In this document: in pieces, positions 36,306 to 46,335 of the stretch | Numbering within the stretch: the stretch's first letter is position 1 | Layout: every line of letters begins with the position of its first letter | Source: Rhodocyclaceae bacterium | GTDB lineage: Bacteria > Pseudomonadota > Gammaproteobacteria > Burkholderiales > Rhodocyclaceae | NCBI GenBank assembly: GCA_013791905.1 | Contig: VMSX01000029.1 | Location: forward strand, 124,001 to 188,000 | Length of the DNA stretch: 64,000 bases | Direction: 5' to 3' | Notes under the pieces: generated by a model | The model's input: only the letters and a program-made list of their open reading frames with translations | What the model was told of the DNA's origin: nothing | Databases searched by the model: none | Translations under genes and position numbers: made by a program

Positions 36306-39300
36306 CTACGCATACACCCCCGCATTCCGCTCCGGGTAGCTTTCATACACATGCTCGAACACCGCCGAGCATTTCTGGTTGTACAGCTCCGGCGTGTAGG
36401 CGCGGGGCAAGCCGGAGTCCAGGGTGTCTTCGATGGCCAACTTCAACTGTGAGCGGGCCGAGGATTTCTGTCGCCAGTTCAATACCAGCAAGTTTTTGAG
36501 CCGCGCCAGCAGTTCGCTGGCGGCCTTCTTCACCTCGGCGCGTTCGTCGGCGCTCAACTCAGGCGCCGGCCGTGTCAGGATGTCAAAGATGACCAGTTCC
36601 TCTTCGCTCATGTTCTCGCGCACATGGCGTTCCTGCTCGTCGTTCAGGCTGTTGGAGAGCTTCACCAGTTCCTCGAACAGTTCCTCGATGCTGCGGCTGC
36701 CGGCGTTGTAGCTTTCGATCAGCGCCTCGAACTTCTCGGCGAAGTCGGCGCGGGTGCGGTTCAACTGGATCATCTTTTCCAGTTGGGCGCGGATTGCCGC
36801 CTTGAGCACCTCGATCTCGGTGTTCTTGCGCTTGGATTCCTTGAACCGTTGGGCCAGTGCCTCGAAGTTGATCTTCGACAGATCGAGCGCCGGTGGCCCG
36901 GCCTGGCGGATTGCGTGGCCGGTGATGGACTCGTCGAGCAGGTTGTTGATCTGCCCCATCACCTGCGAGATGTCCGGCGGGTTCGGGTTCAGCTTGGCGC
37001 GGATCGCTTCGGCCAAAGTGGTCAGGCAAGCGACGCGACTGGCGAACTCAATCGCCGACGGATCGGGTTTGACGGCTCGATAGAGCGTGCTCACCAGCCG
37101 CTCATGTCCGAGGAAGTCGCGGCGCAGCGGGTCGGGGGAGATCAGCGCATTCATCGCGTCTTCAATGCCTTGCAAGCGCTCCAGACTGCCGGCGGCAAGC
37201 TGCTCGATCTCGGCGAGCAACACGCCATGTGCGACACAGAAAGCCGTCGCATCTGCAACCGCGCGGCGCAGTTCCTCGACCAGCTGCTGCTTGTCCTTGA
37301 CCGGACTCTTACCATCCTTGCCGGCGCCGTAGATGGCCAGTGCCTTTTCCAACGAAGCGAAGACGTTGGCGTAATCGACGATGACGCCGCTGTGTTTGCC
37401 GGGGAAGACGCGGTTGGCACGGGCGATGGTCTGCATCAGCGAGTGATTGCGCATCGGTTTGTCGAGATACACCGTCGAGCAACTCGGTGCGTCAAAGCCG
37501 GTCAGCCACATGGCGCACACAAACACCAGGCGCAGCGGGTCATCGGTGTCCTTGAACTTCTCGTCCAGCCCCGGTTGCGAATCATTCATGCGCTTGCGGT
37601 GTGGCTCGATGTCGAGGCCCAGCGCCTGCATCTGCTGAATTTCGTTCTGCCCCGGCGAGACGATCACCGCCATGTCGGTGGTGGTCAGCACGTCCAGCCG
37701 CTGTTTCAGCTCAGCCACGCGCGCATCGCGTCGCGCCTGCTCGGGGCTCATGCTACCGCCGGGTTGGTAATGCAGCTCGCCCAGCTCCTGTTGCACCCGT
37801 GCGGTTTCAGCCGCCCAATACACCTTGACCTTGTCGTGCATGCGCAGCGCGGTGGCCTTGTCGATGGACACCACCATCGCCTTACCCACAAATCCCCGCC
37901 CGAGGAAGTGCCGCACGATGTCCTGCGCAACAGTTTCTAGCCGGTCGTCGCGGGTAATCAGGTGGTATTGCCGCCCCAGTACACGCTCCAGCTTGGCTTC
38001 TTGATCGGCATCGAGTTCGGCATCCTCGATCAGGCGGTAGATGTCTTCGTTCAAGTCGGGATTGACGAGCTGCAATTCCGGCGTGCGGTTCTCGTAGAAC
38101 AAGGGCACGGTGGCGCCGTCTTCGACGGACTGCTGGAAGTCGTAGATCGAAACATAATCGCCGAAGACTTCCTTGGTGCGCTCCTCGCCGGCAATCAGCG
38201 GCGTGCCGGTAAAGGCTAGGAACATCGCCTTGGGCAGCGCGGCGCGCATGTTCAGTGCTAGCGTGTCGTACTGGCTGCGGTGGGCTTCGTCGGTCAGCAC
38301 AATCACGTCGGAACGGTCGCAGAGCAGCTCTGGCGTCTGGAACTTGTGCACCAGCGTGAAAACATAGCGGTGGTTGCCGCGCAGCAGTTCGCGCAGGTGG
38401 GCGCCGCTGGCGGCGTGGCACTGGTCGCCCTCGGCCTCGCTGACTGCGCCGGTGGTCTTGAAGGTCTTGGCGATCTGCTCGTCCAGTTCCACGCGGTCGG
38501 TGACGACGACAAAGGTCCAGTTGCCGGCGAGCTTCCTCAGCACCTTCTGGGCAAAGAAGACCATCGCAAAGCTCTTGCCGCTGCCCTGCGTCTGCCAGAA
38601 CACGCCACCACGTCCGTGGCCCAGCGTGCGGGCTTCGAGCATCGACGCGATGGCATTATTGACGCCGAGAAACTGGTGATTCTGGCCAATGATCTTGACC
38701 AGCCCGGCCTTGTGTTCGGAAAACAGCGTGAAGTTCTCGGCCAGATCAAGCAGACGGACGGGGTCACAGGTGCCACGCAGCATCACTTCCAGCGACACGC
38801 GGCGCGGTTCGTCCTCGCGCTCGATGCGTTTCCACTCCACCCAGCGGCCCCAGTCGGCGGTGAGCGAGCCGACGCGGCTGTCGGTGCCGTTGCTGGCGAT
38901 GAGCAGCGCGTTACTCCAGAACAGCGCCGGAATCTGCTGCTTGTAGTGGGTGAGGTTTTCGTCGAAGGCGGCCCGCGCCGGCACGCCGGGCTTCTTGAGT
39001 TCGATCACCACCCAGGGCAGGCCATTGACGAAACCGACCAGATCGGGCCGGCAGGTGTAGAGCGCGCCGGTGACGCTGAACTGGCTGACCAGCAGGAAGT
39101 CGTTGTTTTCCGGGTGTTCCCAATCCACCACGCGCAGGCGCTCGGTCTTCTGGCCCCCGTGTTCGCGGTCGGGCACGGACACCGTGATGCCTTCCTTGAG
39201 CAGCCGATAGACCTCGCGGTTGGCCGCCTCCAGACTCATCGCGGAGCGGTCGCGGGTCAGTTCATCGATGGCGGTCTGAATCGCCTCCGGCGGCAACTTG

Positions 39301-39503
39301 CAATTAAATTTGCCCAACGCCGCTTTCAGGCGTTCGACCAGCACCACCTCGCCCTTGGTTTCGCGGCCGAGGGTGGAAACTAAGGTGCCGCCCGCGCCGA
39401 AGGTTTCTTCCATCGCCGACACCGTTTGCCAGCCGAGCGTGGCAAACAGCCCGATGGCGGGTTGCTCGACGAGTTGGTCTTCGGAGTAGGCGTGGGTGCT
39501 CAT
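36306..39503 (-). CDS. hsdR: Type I restriction enzyme, R subunit
   Basis: 1065 residues from ATG 39503; an ATG at 39518 is also possible and neither has a strong ribosome site. Nuclease domain with PDLVGFVNGLPWVVIELKK (motif X), helicase Walker A QTQGSGKSFAM, and DEAH box IVLTDEAHRSQYD. The C-terminal region is helical and would contact HsdM. It translocates DNA with ATP and cuts away from the recognition site. It is separated from fic by 0.2 kb containing repeated motifs, so it probably has its own promoter. Confidence 0.95.
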   Translation of the reverse strand: MSTHAYSEDQLVEQPAIGLFATLGWQTVSAMEETFGAGGTLVSTLGRETKGEVVLVERLKAALGKFNCKLPPEAIQTAIDELTRDRSAMSLEAANREVYRLLKEGITVSVPDREHGGQKTERLRVVDWEHPENNDFLLVSQFSVTGALYTCRPDLVGFVNGLPWVVIELKKPGVPARAAFDENLTHYKQQIPALFWSNALLIASNGTDSRVGSLTADWGRWVEWKRIEREDEPRRVSLEVMLRGTCDPVRLLDLAENFTLFSEHKAGLVKIIGQNHQFLGVNNAIASMLEARTLGHGRGGVFWQTQGSGKSFAMVFFAQKVLRKLAGNWTFVVVTDRVELDEQIAKTFKTTGAVSEAEGDQCHAASGAHLRELLRGNHRYVFTLVHKFQTPELLCDRSDVIVLTDEAHRSQYDTLALNMRAALPKAMFLAFTGTPLIAGEERTKEVFGDYVSIYDFQQSVEDGATVPLFYENRTPELQLVNPDLNEDIYRLIEDAELDADQEAKLERVLGRQYHLITRDDRLETVAQDIVRHFLGRGFVGKAMVVSIDKATALRMHDKVKVYWAAETARVQQELGELHYQPGGSMSPEQARRDARVAELKQRLDVLTTTDMAVIVSPGQNEIQQMQALGLDIEPHRKRMNDSQPGLDEKFKDTDDPLRLVFVCAMWLTGFDAPSCSTVYLDKPMRNHSLMQTIARANRVFPGKHSGVIVDYANVFASLEKALAIYGAGKDGKSPVKDKQQLVEELRRAVADATAFCVAHGVLLAEIEQLAAGSLERLQGIEDAMNALISPDPLRRDFLGHERLVSTLYRAVKPDPSAIEFASRVACLTTLAEAIRAKLNPNPPDISQVMGQINNLLDESITGHAIRQAGPPALDLSKINFEALAQRFKESKRKNTEIEVLKAAIRAQLEKMIQLNRTRADFAEKFEALIESYNAGSRSIEELFEELVKLSNSLNDEQERHVRENMSEEELVIFDILTRPAPELSADERAEVKKAASELLARLKNLLVLNWRQKSSARSQLKLAIEDTLDSGLPRAYTPELYNQKCSAVFEHVYESYPERNAGVYA

Positions 39504-39605
39504 ACAGGATTGAGGCATTGGATTTCAGTGGACTGGCCCATTTCAACGAATGCTGAAACCGGTCGAATTTCTGAAACCCTTCGGCAGAGGCGAAATCGGG
39601 GAGGC

Positions 39606-39704
39606 GCTTTGTGGAGCAGCCAAACTCCATAAAGCACTTTGTGGAGCTCAAATGGCAAAATAGACTCCTCAAAATGCTTTGTTATGGTCACAGACTCCAC
39701 AAGC
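39606..39704 (-). promoter_or_regulatory. Operator-like repeats upstream of hsdR
   Basis: Copies of GCTTTGTGGAG or its complement lie at 39606-39616 (+), 39624-39635 (-), 39636-39646 (+), 39676-39686 (+, partial) and 39694-39704 (-). They fill the region from which hsdR would be transcribed and fit binding by a dimeric regulator. Confidence 0.6.
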
Positions 39705-39707
39705 ACA

Positions 39708-40835
39708 TCAAATGACCGCACGACCTTCGGCCAGGTTGATCAGACGCGGAAAACACAAAGTGGCGGGTCGTCTGCCACTTCCGGCTTGCAACTCCCGCAG
39801 GATGCCCGCTTCTTTCATCTGCCGAAGCAGACCGGGAGTTGTCTTCTCATGAATGCCAAATTCCCGGTGCAATCGAGCCGTCAGGTCAGATGAGCGAAAG
39901 ATCGGTTTGTTGAAAATGGCGTCCAAGACATGCACCGTGTACTGCGAATGCGTGGCCGCCTGGATGGCCAGCTTCATCTCTTCATAGAGCGCCTGAATGG
40001 CCGTCACCCGCGTGCTATTCTGGCCAGCCTGAGCCGCAATGGCACGCAAAAAGAAAGCCAGCCAACCGTTCCAGTCTTCATCCGCCGAGATAGCCTTCAG
40101 CCGCTGGTAGTACTCTTCCCGATGGGCCTCCATATATTCCGAGAGGTAGAACATGGGCTGCGACAGCGCACGCTTCTGATACAGAAACAGCGGAATCAGG
40201 ATGCGGCCAATCCGGCCATTACCGTCCTTGAACGGGTGCAACAACTCAAACTGGGCATGCACAACAGCCGCCTGAAGCAGAAAATCAACATCGTCGCTGT
40301 CGAGATAGCGCTCCCACGCCTGCAAATGATCCGGCAGTTGGATCGGGTTGGGCGGAACGAAGGTCGCCTGTTCAATCGAGCAGCCGTGTTTGCCGATCCA
40401 GTTCTGGTCTTTCCGAAACTCCCCCGGGGTCTTGTCCTGTCCGCGCACACTGCTCATCAGGATGCGATGCAACTCACGCACAAAGCCAAGGCGAATCGGG
40501 TAGTCCTTCAAATGCTCCCTTGCCGCATACAGCGCCTGCCGGTAATTGGAAATTTCCTGAATATCCTGAAACTTCTCACCTTCCTTCAGAAGACCCGCTT
40601 CCTGCTCCAACACCTCATCAACGGTCGCCTGCGTTCCCTCGATTTTTGACGACAGCACCGCTTCCTGCGTGGTCAGCGGGGACAGCATGACCGCCGGATT
40701 CGGAATGCTCTGCAACAAACCGTCGTAGCGCGCCAATGCCGCATTGGCCTGCCCGACCAAAGGCAGCAGCAGGCGGTAATCGAGATTCGGCAATGGCAGT
40801 TCATTGGGAAGATAGGGGTGCATGTTGTCAGGCAT
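39708..40835 (-). CDS. Fic-family AMP transferase with C-terminal winged helix
   Basis: 375 residues. The Fic active site HPFKDGNGRIGR is at 200-211. An inhibitory motif SSKIEGT at 62-68 places it in the class where the N-terminal helix blocks ATP. The C-terminal 85 residues look like a winged helix (DLTARLHREFGIHEKTTPGL, then LLRQMKEAGILREL). Such Fic proteins AMPylate targets and may regulate their own genes. It lies within the restriction locus and overlaps the hsdS end by eight bases, so it is co-expressed with hsdM and hsdS. Confidence 0.93.
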   Translation of the reverse strand: MPDNMHPYLPNELPLPNLDYRLLLPLVGQANAALARYDGLLQSIPNPAVMLSPLTTQEAVLSSKIEGTQATVDEVLEQEAGLLKEGEKFQDIQEISNYRQALYAAREHLKDYPIRLGFVRELHRILMSSVRGQDKTPGEFRKDQNWIGKHGCSIEQATFVPPNPIQLPDHLQAWERYLDSDDVDFLLQAAVVHAQFELLHPFKDGNGRIGRILIPLFLYQKRALSQPMFYLSEYMEAHREEYYQRLKAISADEDWNGWLAFFLRAIAAQAGQNSTRVTAIQALYEEMKLAIQAATHSQYTVHVLDAIFNKPIFRSSDLTARLHREFGIHEKTTPGLLRQMKEAGILRELQAGSGRRPATLCFPRLINLAEGRAVI

Positions 40836-42084
40836 GTTCGAGTTTCTCCATGTCGATCTGGCCGGAGAGCAGTCGCGGCAGCAGCAGGTCGCGGGTGCGG
40901 CGGAGGTTTTGAATTTTTTCGGACAGAACCTGAATTTGCCGCAACAGCGATTCAGCGTGTGCGTTGAATTCTGTAAGTAGCACCCTTGGGGGCCAAACTA
41001 TTGGCACGGCCTTTAGTACGGAAAGGCTTACGTTTGCCTGCGCTGTTTGAACAACGTGCCCCAGACAATGGTTTTTAAAATTGTCGTCGCGCAGGGTCAT
41101 GTAGAGAAACGGGACATGTAAGGCGGAGGCGCAACGGACTATCGCAAGAGCTTGATTTGTGTTGGCCGGAAGAATACGCGAAGGAACTGAACATACTCGT
41201 CCAATGACTCCAGCAATCGAAAACAGTATGTCGCCCGAACAGAGTTGTGATCGTTGAAGCAGTTCATGAGTATCCGCATCGATTTTGGCAAACTTGCTTT
41301 CAATCAAAATGCCGGAAGGCTCGATGGACTCCGCTTTGACGAAGTTGATGCCGTCCGGTTGAAACTCCCTACCCAAAGTGGTTGGCGTTGTGCCCTTGGT
41401 AATGAGCTTTGTCAGCTCTCCCAGATTCTTCACATCCCACCCCTGCGGAATCTCGCCGAGGGGGGAAGTGACGCGGGGGTGGTTTTCGTGGCCGGGAAAG
41501 CGGAAGTGGACGAACCACTCGCGGTAGAGGGCGCGGGCCATCGACTCCAGAATCTTGATGCGCCGCTGACTGTTTTCGATGAGCTCGTCGTAGGCCGACA
41601 GGATGCCGGCGATGCGTTGCTGAACGGGGAGCGGGGGAACATCGATACAGAACTGACGAATCAGGTCCTGATTCAAGTTTTGCTGAGCGGCCCCTTGCGC
41701 TTGGATTGTCAGATCGCCACGGTTCAACAGGAGAGCGTAAAAGACAAAGCGCCAGTCTGCTTTCTGCTCGTCAATGACCAGACCGCATATCGCTTGATTG
41801 ACCGTCGCAGGGGTTCTGAGCCACCCCAGTTGTCCAACGTTCGCGCCATACATTGCAACCAACACGGTATGCGCTGGATAGTATTTAGCTGATGAGTTAT
41901 TCAGTCCGTCATCGGAGATGCGTTCCTCGGTGTCTTCGATTGCGCAGTCAAGCAGCTCTTTCGACTTAACCCAGAGATGACCCGAGGCTGCGGTCGTGAA
42001 GTAGTCGGGGGTTTTTCGCGATGGAGTGCCACCGCTCGAAATTCGCTTGCAAATCGACTCTAGAGAAGCGAGCGCCATCCTCAA
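40828..42084 (-). CDS. hsdS: Type I restriction enzyme, specificity subunit
   Basis: 418 residues with two target-recognition domains separated by a conserved helix ([20 protein letters not shown], near residue 155) and a second one at the C-terminus ([20 protein letters not shown]). It chooses the bipartite DNA site for both methylation and cutting. It overlaps hsdM by four bases (ATGA) and fic by eight. No inverted partner hsdS is present, so no phase variation is evident. Confidence 0.95.
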   Translation of the reverse strand: MRMALASLESICKRISSGGTPSRKTPDYFTTAASGHLWVKSKELLDCAIEDTEERISDDGLNNSSAKYYPAHTVLVAMYGANVGQLGWLRTPATVNQAICGLVIDEQKADWRFVFYALLLNRGDLTIQAQGAAQQNLNQDLIRQFCIDVPPLPVQQRIAGILSAYDELIENSQRRIKILESMARALYREWFVHFRFPGHENHPRVTSPLGEIPQGWDVKNLGELTKLITKGTTPTTLGREFQPDGINFVKAESIEPSGILIESKFAKIDADTHELLQRSQLCSGDILFSIAGVIGRVCSVPSRILPANTNQALAIVRCASALHVPFLYMTLRDDNFKNHCLGHVVQTAQANVSLSVLKAVPIVWPPRVLLTEFNAHAESLLRQIQVLSEKIQNLRRTRDLLLPRLLSGQIDMEKLEHA

Positions 42085-43703
42085 GCCTCCAGCATCCCCG
42101 CCACATTCGCGGCGATGGTAGCCTCCAGTTCCCGCGCCTGGGCGTTCAGCGATTCCAGTTCTTCGTTCTGGGTTTCGAGTTGTTCCTTGAAATCCTCATC
42201 GCTGACGTCCTCGCCCGGCGCGACGCCCACGTAACGGCCGGGGTTGAGCGACCAGCCCTGCGCTTCGACCTCGGCCAGCGTCGCCGCCTTGCACAGGCCG
42301 GGCACGTCGCGATAGGCCGGTGTGTCACCAAAGACCTCGATGAGCTTGGCCGCCGTCTCGCCAGCGCCGACTTTCGGGGCATCGAGCGCCTCGCCGCGAT
42401 AGAGGCGGACGATGTTGGCGATGAAGCCGATCTGCGCCGGTGTCCAGTCGCGGTGGGCGCGGTCGACCTGCCGGTAAATGTGGCGGGCGTCGATGAAGAG
42501 CACGGTGTCGGCACGTTTTGTCTTGGCCTTGCCCTTGTCGAAAAACCACAGCGTGCAGGGCAGAGTGACGGTGTAGAACATGTTGGGGCCGACGGCCACC
42601 ATGACATCCACCGCCTGCGCTTCGATCAGTTTCTGCCGCAGTTCCTGCTCGGAAGAGCGCGCATCGGCGGCCGAGTTGGCCATAACGAAGCCGGCGCGGC
42701 CCGTGGTATTCAGTGCCGAGTAGAAGAGCTGAATCCACAGGTAGTTGGCGTTGTCGCTGCGCGGCAGGCCGAAGGGGAAGCGGCGACCGGCGCCAACCAT
42801 GTCCTTGAGACGTTCCTTGTCCACTGCATTGACGTTGAAGGGCGGATTGGCGAGGACGAAGTCGAACTGCCCGGTGGCGGTGTGCGGGTCGTCGTAGTAG
42901 CTGTTGATGTTGCCGCCGTGCTTGATGTCGCCTTCCAGCCCATGCACGGCGAGGTTGAGGCGGCACAGGCGGCCAGTTTCATCGGTCTTTTCGACGCCGC
43001 AGATGGCGAGTTCGGCGGCCGGGTTCTTCTGGTGCTCGGCGACGAAGCGCGCCGACTGCACGAACATGCCGCCTGAGCCGCAGGCGGGGTCGAGGATGCG
43101 GCCGTGGAAGGGTTCGATGATCTCGGCCAGCAGCTTGACGATGCTGGACGGCGTGTAGAACTCGCCGCCGCCCTGGCCCTCGGTCATGGCGAAGGCGCCG
43201 AGGAAGTATTCGTAGATGCGGCCGAAGGCGTCGTAGTCGAGCGTGGCCGGAATCTCCGACACCTTCTTGAGCAGCTCCTTGAGCAGGGTGCTGGTGAAGA
43301 GGTTGTAAGTCTTGGGCAGCACGCCGGCGAGCTGCGGGTTGAGCTTCTCGATCTCGCGCATGGCGGCGTTGACCTTGGCCCCGATGTCGGCCACCTCGGG
43401 CAGCGTCAGCAGGTAGTCGAAGCGTGCCTCGGGGGCGAGATAGAGGATGCCTTCGGCGTGGTAAGCGGCGGGTTCATCGACCCGGCTGCCACGCCGTAAT
43501 GACGCGCTGGCCCCTTCGAGCCTGGTGCGCTGGATGGCAAAGCGCACCTCGGCAAAGCGCAGGAAGATCAGGCCGAGGATGGGGCCGGAGTATTCCTGTG
43601 CCTTGAGGCCAGAGTTGGCGCGGAACTGGTCGGCGGCATCCCACAGGCGCTTTTCGAGCGAGGTGGAGGCGGCGTCTTTTTCGGAAGGGGCGATCCAGAG
43701 CAT
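42081..43703 (-). CDS. hsdM: Type I restriction enzyme, methylase subunit
   Basis: 540 residues. N-terminal helical domain, then SAM-binding [16 protein letters not shown] and the catalytic NPPF in [10 protein letters not shown], marking an N6-adenine methyltransferase. The C-terminal part contains [17 protein letters not shown], encoded by a one-mismatch 24-bp repeat. Acidic coiled-coil tail ([20 protein letters not shown]). It starts two bases after the DUF262 stop. Confidence 0.96.
   Translation of the reverse strand: MLWIAPSEKDAASTSLEKRLWDAADQFRANSGLKAQEYSGPILGLIFLRFAEVRFAIQRTRLEGASASLRRGSRVDEPAAYHAEGILYLAPEARFDYLLTLPEVADIGAKVNAAMREIEKLNPQLAGVLPKTYNLFTSTLLKELLKKVSEIPATLDYDAFGRIYEYFLGAFAMTEGQGGGEFYTPSSIVKLLAEIIEPFHGRILDPACGSGGMFVQSARFVAEHQKNPAAELAICGVEKTDETGRLCRLNLAVHGLEGDIKHGGNINSYYDDPHTATGQFDFVLANPPFNVNAVDKERLKDMVGAGRRFPFGLPRSDNANYLWIQLFYSALNTTGRAGFVMANSAADARSSEQELRQKLIEAQAVDVMVAVGPNMFYTVTLPCTLWFFDKGKAKTKRADTVLFIDARHIYRQVDRAHRDWTPAQIGFIANIVRLYRGEALDAPKVGAGETAAKLIEVFGDTPAYRDVPGLCKAATLAEVEAQGWSLNPGRYVGVAPGEDVSDEDFKEQLETQNEELESLNAQARELEATIAANVAGMLEA
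42351..42374 (-). repeat. Dispersed 24-bp repeat inside hsdM
   Basis: On the minus strand AAAGTCGGCGCTGG followed by CGAGACGGCG, identical to the queA copy over all 24 bases. Translated as K-V-G-A-G-E-T-A. Confidence 0.8.
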
Positions 43704-43705
43704 GG

Positions 43706-45721
43706 TCAGTCTGCTTCTATGAGTTCAAGGCCGCTGTCGTGGGCCATGGAAGTCGTGAGTTCTTCGCCTTCTTCGGCGGCCTCAGCGGTTGTCGGCGCAG
43801 CATGGCCAGTGATGCGCGAAACCAGTTCCATGAGCAGCTTCTGCCGCGCTTTCATGAAACCGGCAAAGTCGTTGGCGTAAAGCTCCGGCACTGGGATGCA
43901 GTGGGTTTGCAGATAGGTTGCGAGCGCGGCCTTGTCGATGGGCGGCTCGATGATCTGGCCGTTGGAGCCGGCCTTGCCCTTTTCCAGTTTCTCCAGATAG
44001 CTGGAGGGTGCGACACCACCGATGATGCGGTTAGTACGGTAGCCAAGCGGGGTCTTGTTGACGACGGAATCGTAGAGCGAGGCCGGCAGCTTCTGCGACT
44101 CGCACCAGGCTTTGGGGAAGATATGGTGAATATCGACGGCCTCGTCGAAGAATACGGTCTGGTCAAATGCTTGGCCGCTGCGGAAGTCGATGGCACCTTG
44201 CCGCAATAGCAGCGCCTGTAAGCCTTTGTAGGCCGCAGAAAGGCGCGAACGCATAGTCAGCAGGCGATCGGCGCGCAGTACGCCATCGATGACAGTGGAC
44301 GGTTCTGGCCCGCCATCGAGCCAGGCCGGCACTTCAAGAATGTCTTTGGCGAAGCGGCTTTCCACGGCTGAACCGTACAACTCGCCAAATACACCGCACC
44401 AGTACCAGCGGGCAATTTTGTCGTTGTTGGTTGTGTGATCGGCTTTGCCACCGATCTCGGCGAAGATGGCGGCGAGCGGAACGAGTTGCGTTTGATAGGG
44501 CAGATCGACCACGCGGTGAATCTGCTGCTGGCGCAGAAATCTGGCGGCGCGCTCGAAGCCCGCCCTGACCGCGCTGCAATGTTTCTTGTAGGCTTCAAGC
44601 GGCAGTGCGAGCAGTGATTCGCTGGTGGCGCGAACGGCCGGCCATTCACTCTCCTTGTCAGGTTTAGATGCTATTGCCGCAAGGCGAAGCTCCTTGGTGT
44701 ATAGCAGCGCAATCGCTTTCAGAAAATCGGTGGGGGCGATTTTGGCTAGTACGCCCTGCGCCTGCCCGGCGGCACGGCCGTAGGCGGCGAGGCGCTTCTG
44801 CACACCGAGACGCAGATCGGGGTCGTTATGATCTTTGACGCCGAGCCATTCGTACTTATCGTCTTTTTCCTTGCCTTTTTCTATGCTCGTCTCGTCATAG
44901 CCAAGCCAGTCATTTCGCAGCTTGTGGTCCTTCGCAGAGAAGATGGCGGTGAGCAACTCAAAGGCATCGAGAGACTTGCCTCCAGTGTTTACTTTCTCGA
45001 AGACGAGACAGACGGCTTCGTGGGAAGTGTCGGCACCGAGCGCGATGACGGGTACTTGGTATTCGGCGAAGTTCTTGAGCACGTCGTTCTTGAACTTCTT
45101 GAAAAGTTCGCGCAGCTCTGGTTTTCCCTTGGCGATCCAGTAGTCGCCGAACTCTTCCTGCCAAGTGTCCCAGTTAAACGCCTGATTCAGTGGATACATG
45201 AGATTTTCGTATTCGAGCTGCGGTGACGACAGATCGATATCAATGCCCTTGTTTGAAGGAAGCATGATCTTGCGGTCTTCGTGGATCGCAATAATTGCCG
45301 AGTCTCTGTCGGCTTCGGCGTTCAGTGCCTTGCGAATGTCGATGTAGAACCACCGATTAACCAATCGTTTCTTGGCCGTGATGGTGGAGACGACCTGGCG
45401 GCGCATGCAACTCTGGTAAAGCGAGGTCATGCGCTGCTGACCGTCGAGCAGCAGTTGCTCGGGTTGCATTTGCGCTGCTGCAACCGGAGCGCCTTCAATC
45501 GGACGCCGAGCGAAGATCACGCCCTCGCCGATCTTCGACTTGAGCGACATCAGCGCCCCCATCGGGAAGCCGCGCGAGACAGAGGCGATGAGACTCATGA
45601 TGCGATCTTCTTCCCACACCCAGCTCCGCTGGAAGTCCGGCAGTTGCAGCTTGCCGTCCTCGCAGGTCTTGAGCAGCGTCTGGAGCAACACTGGATTGGT
45701 GTCGAAGGTTGTCTTGGCCAT
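43706..45721 (-). CDS. DUF262 / GmrSD-like nuclease with C-terminal HNH motif
   Basis: 671 residues. N-terminal DUF262 motifs [17 protein letters not shown] and [14 protein letters not shown]-terminal [13 protein letters not shown] followed by N-rich sequence matches the DUF1524/HNH nuclease. GmrS-GmrD type enzymes cut modified phage DNA using NTP. This single-chain form heads the operon with hsdM and hsdS, separated by two bases, so it may complement type I restriction against modified phage DNA. Some DUF262 proteins have other functions. Confidence 0.88.
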   Translation of the reverse strand: MAKTTFDTNPVLLQTLLKTCEDGKLQLPDFQRSWVWEEDRIMSLIASVSRGFPMGALMSLKSKIGEGVIFARRPIEGAPVAAAQMQPEQLLLDGQQRMTSLYQSCMRRQVVSTITAKKRLVNRWFYIDIRKALNAEADRDSAIIAIHEDRKIMLPSNKGIDIDLSSPQLEYENLMYPLNQAFNWDTWQEEFGDYWIAKGKPELRELFKKFKNDVLKNFAEYQVPVIALGADTSHEAVCLVFEKVNTGGKSLDAFELLTAIFSAKDHKLRNDWLGYDETSIEKGKEKDDKYEWLGVKDHNDPDLRLGVQKRLAAYGRAAGQAQGVLAKIAPTDFLKAIALLYTKELRLAAIASKPDKESEWPAVRATSESLLALPLEAYKKHCSAVRAGFERAARFLRQQQIHRVVDLPYQTQLVPLAAIFAEIGGKADHTTNNDKIARWYWCGVFGELYGSAVESRFAKDILEVPAWLDGGPEPSTVIDGVLRADRLLTMRSRLSAAYKGLQALLLRQGAIDFRSGQAFDQTVFFDEAVDIHHIFPKAWCESQKLPASLYDSVVNKTPLGYRTNRIIGGVAPSSYLEKLEKGKAGSNGQIIEPPIDKAALATYLQTHCIPVPELYANDFAGFMKARQKLLMELVSRITGHAAPTTAEAAEEGEELTTSMAHDSGLELIEAD

Positions 45722-46102
45722 CAGTGCGGCACTCCCTTTGTTTTCTTGTTGGACATCGTTGCCGATTTATGCGCTCGTAGCCTGCCCGCTAACTGGGCAC
45801 CCGAGGAAAGCCGCTATTGTCCGACAAAGTCCGGATGAGAGCGAAAATAGTTATGCAAAATCGATGGAGTGGTGTGACTGACGGCTGGCTGTGCGGTGCC
45901 AGCGGAGTGAATCTAGGCACTTGCGCCACGCTTTGGCGGCTTGGATGGGCAAGATAGCTGGGGTGAACGACGCAGAGGCACAAGACATATCAGACCTTTA
46001 CCCAAACTGGAAAAGCTCGAAACGCTGGGCAACCAAGCGAAGTCCTGCGAAGCGATTCCCGACAGGCGATATCCCCAGCAAACAGTCCAGCCCTGCACCG
46101 AT

Positions 46103-46121
46103 GGGGGTATTTCTGGGGGTA
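46103..46121 (+). repeat. Two GGGGGTAT repeats at the right island end
   Basis: GGGGGTAT at 46103 and 46115, the same sequence as beside the integrase, about 60-75 bases inside the right attachment core. Confidence 0.6.
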
Positions 46122-46177
46122 TATCGCGAAAGCCAAAACATCTAACCGGCATCAGTAAAGGCATTCCGGGTTGGTTG

Positions 46178-46197
46178 CGAGTCCCCCTCCCGCACCA
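46178..46197 (+). other. attR core, degraded copy of the tRNA-Leu 3' end
   Basis: CGAGTCCCCCTCCCG followed by CACCA. Compared with the tRNA one G is missing before CACCA and one is added before CGAG. This is the right border of the island. Confidence 0.85.
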
Positions 46198-46208
46198 GGA
46201 AACAGAGT

Positions 46209-46235
46209 GGCTTTCCAGACGGAAGGCCGTTTTTG
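46209..46235 (+). terminator. Rho-independent terminator, probably the tRNA-Leu gene's original one
   Basis: GGCTTTCC pairs with GGAAGGCC (one G-T pair) over AGAC and is followed by GTTTTTG. It lies 12 bases after attR, where the tRNA gene would have ended before the island entered. Confidence 0.8.
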
Positions 46236-46335
46236 TTTCTACCTTGGGATACCCGTGCAGGATCGTGACTTGCGTTGCCGCACCGCCTCATCACGCCGTT
46301 CCGCCAACGCCGACGTTCGGCAACGCCCGCAGGAC

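Larger units (their letters stand above)
27674..46192 (+). mobile_element. Integrated genomic island at tRNA-Leu(CAA), about 18.5 kb
   Basis: It is bounded by the 15-base identity CGAGTCCCCCTCCCG at 27674-27688 and 46178-46192. The tyrosine integrase lies next to the tRNA, and G5TA repeats occur inside both ends. Cargo: AlpA-like regulator, primase-helicase, small proteins, TPR and secreted proteins, XRE regulator, and a restriction/defence locus. No conjugation genes are seen, so it is integrative but probably not self-transmissible; a satellite-phage-like life is possible. Confidence 0.88.
45722..46335. other. Right end of the island and junction with the chromosome
   Basis: No gene is supported. 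It holds a near-palindrome (TCCGAC-AAA-GTCCGGA, 45820-45835) upstream of the DUF262 gene, two GGGGGTAT sites, the right attachment core, and a terminator. Short open frames here lack ribosome sites and family similarity. Confidence 0.6.

Noticed and set aside
36624-39383. Large plus-strand frames opposite hsdR
   Set aside because: No recognisable domains and full overlap with a well-supported type I restriction gene.
40828-42084. Possible phase-variable hsdS
   Set aside because: No second hsdS, no inverted repeats and no recombinase beside it.
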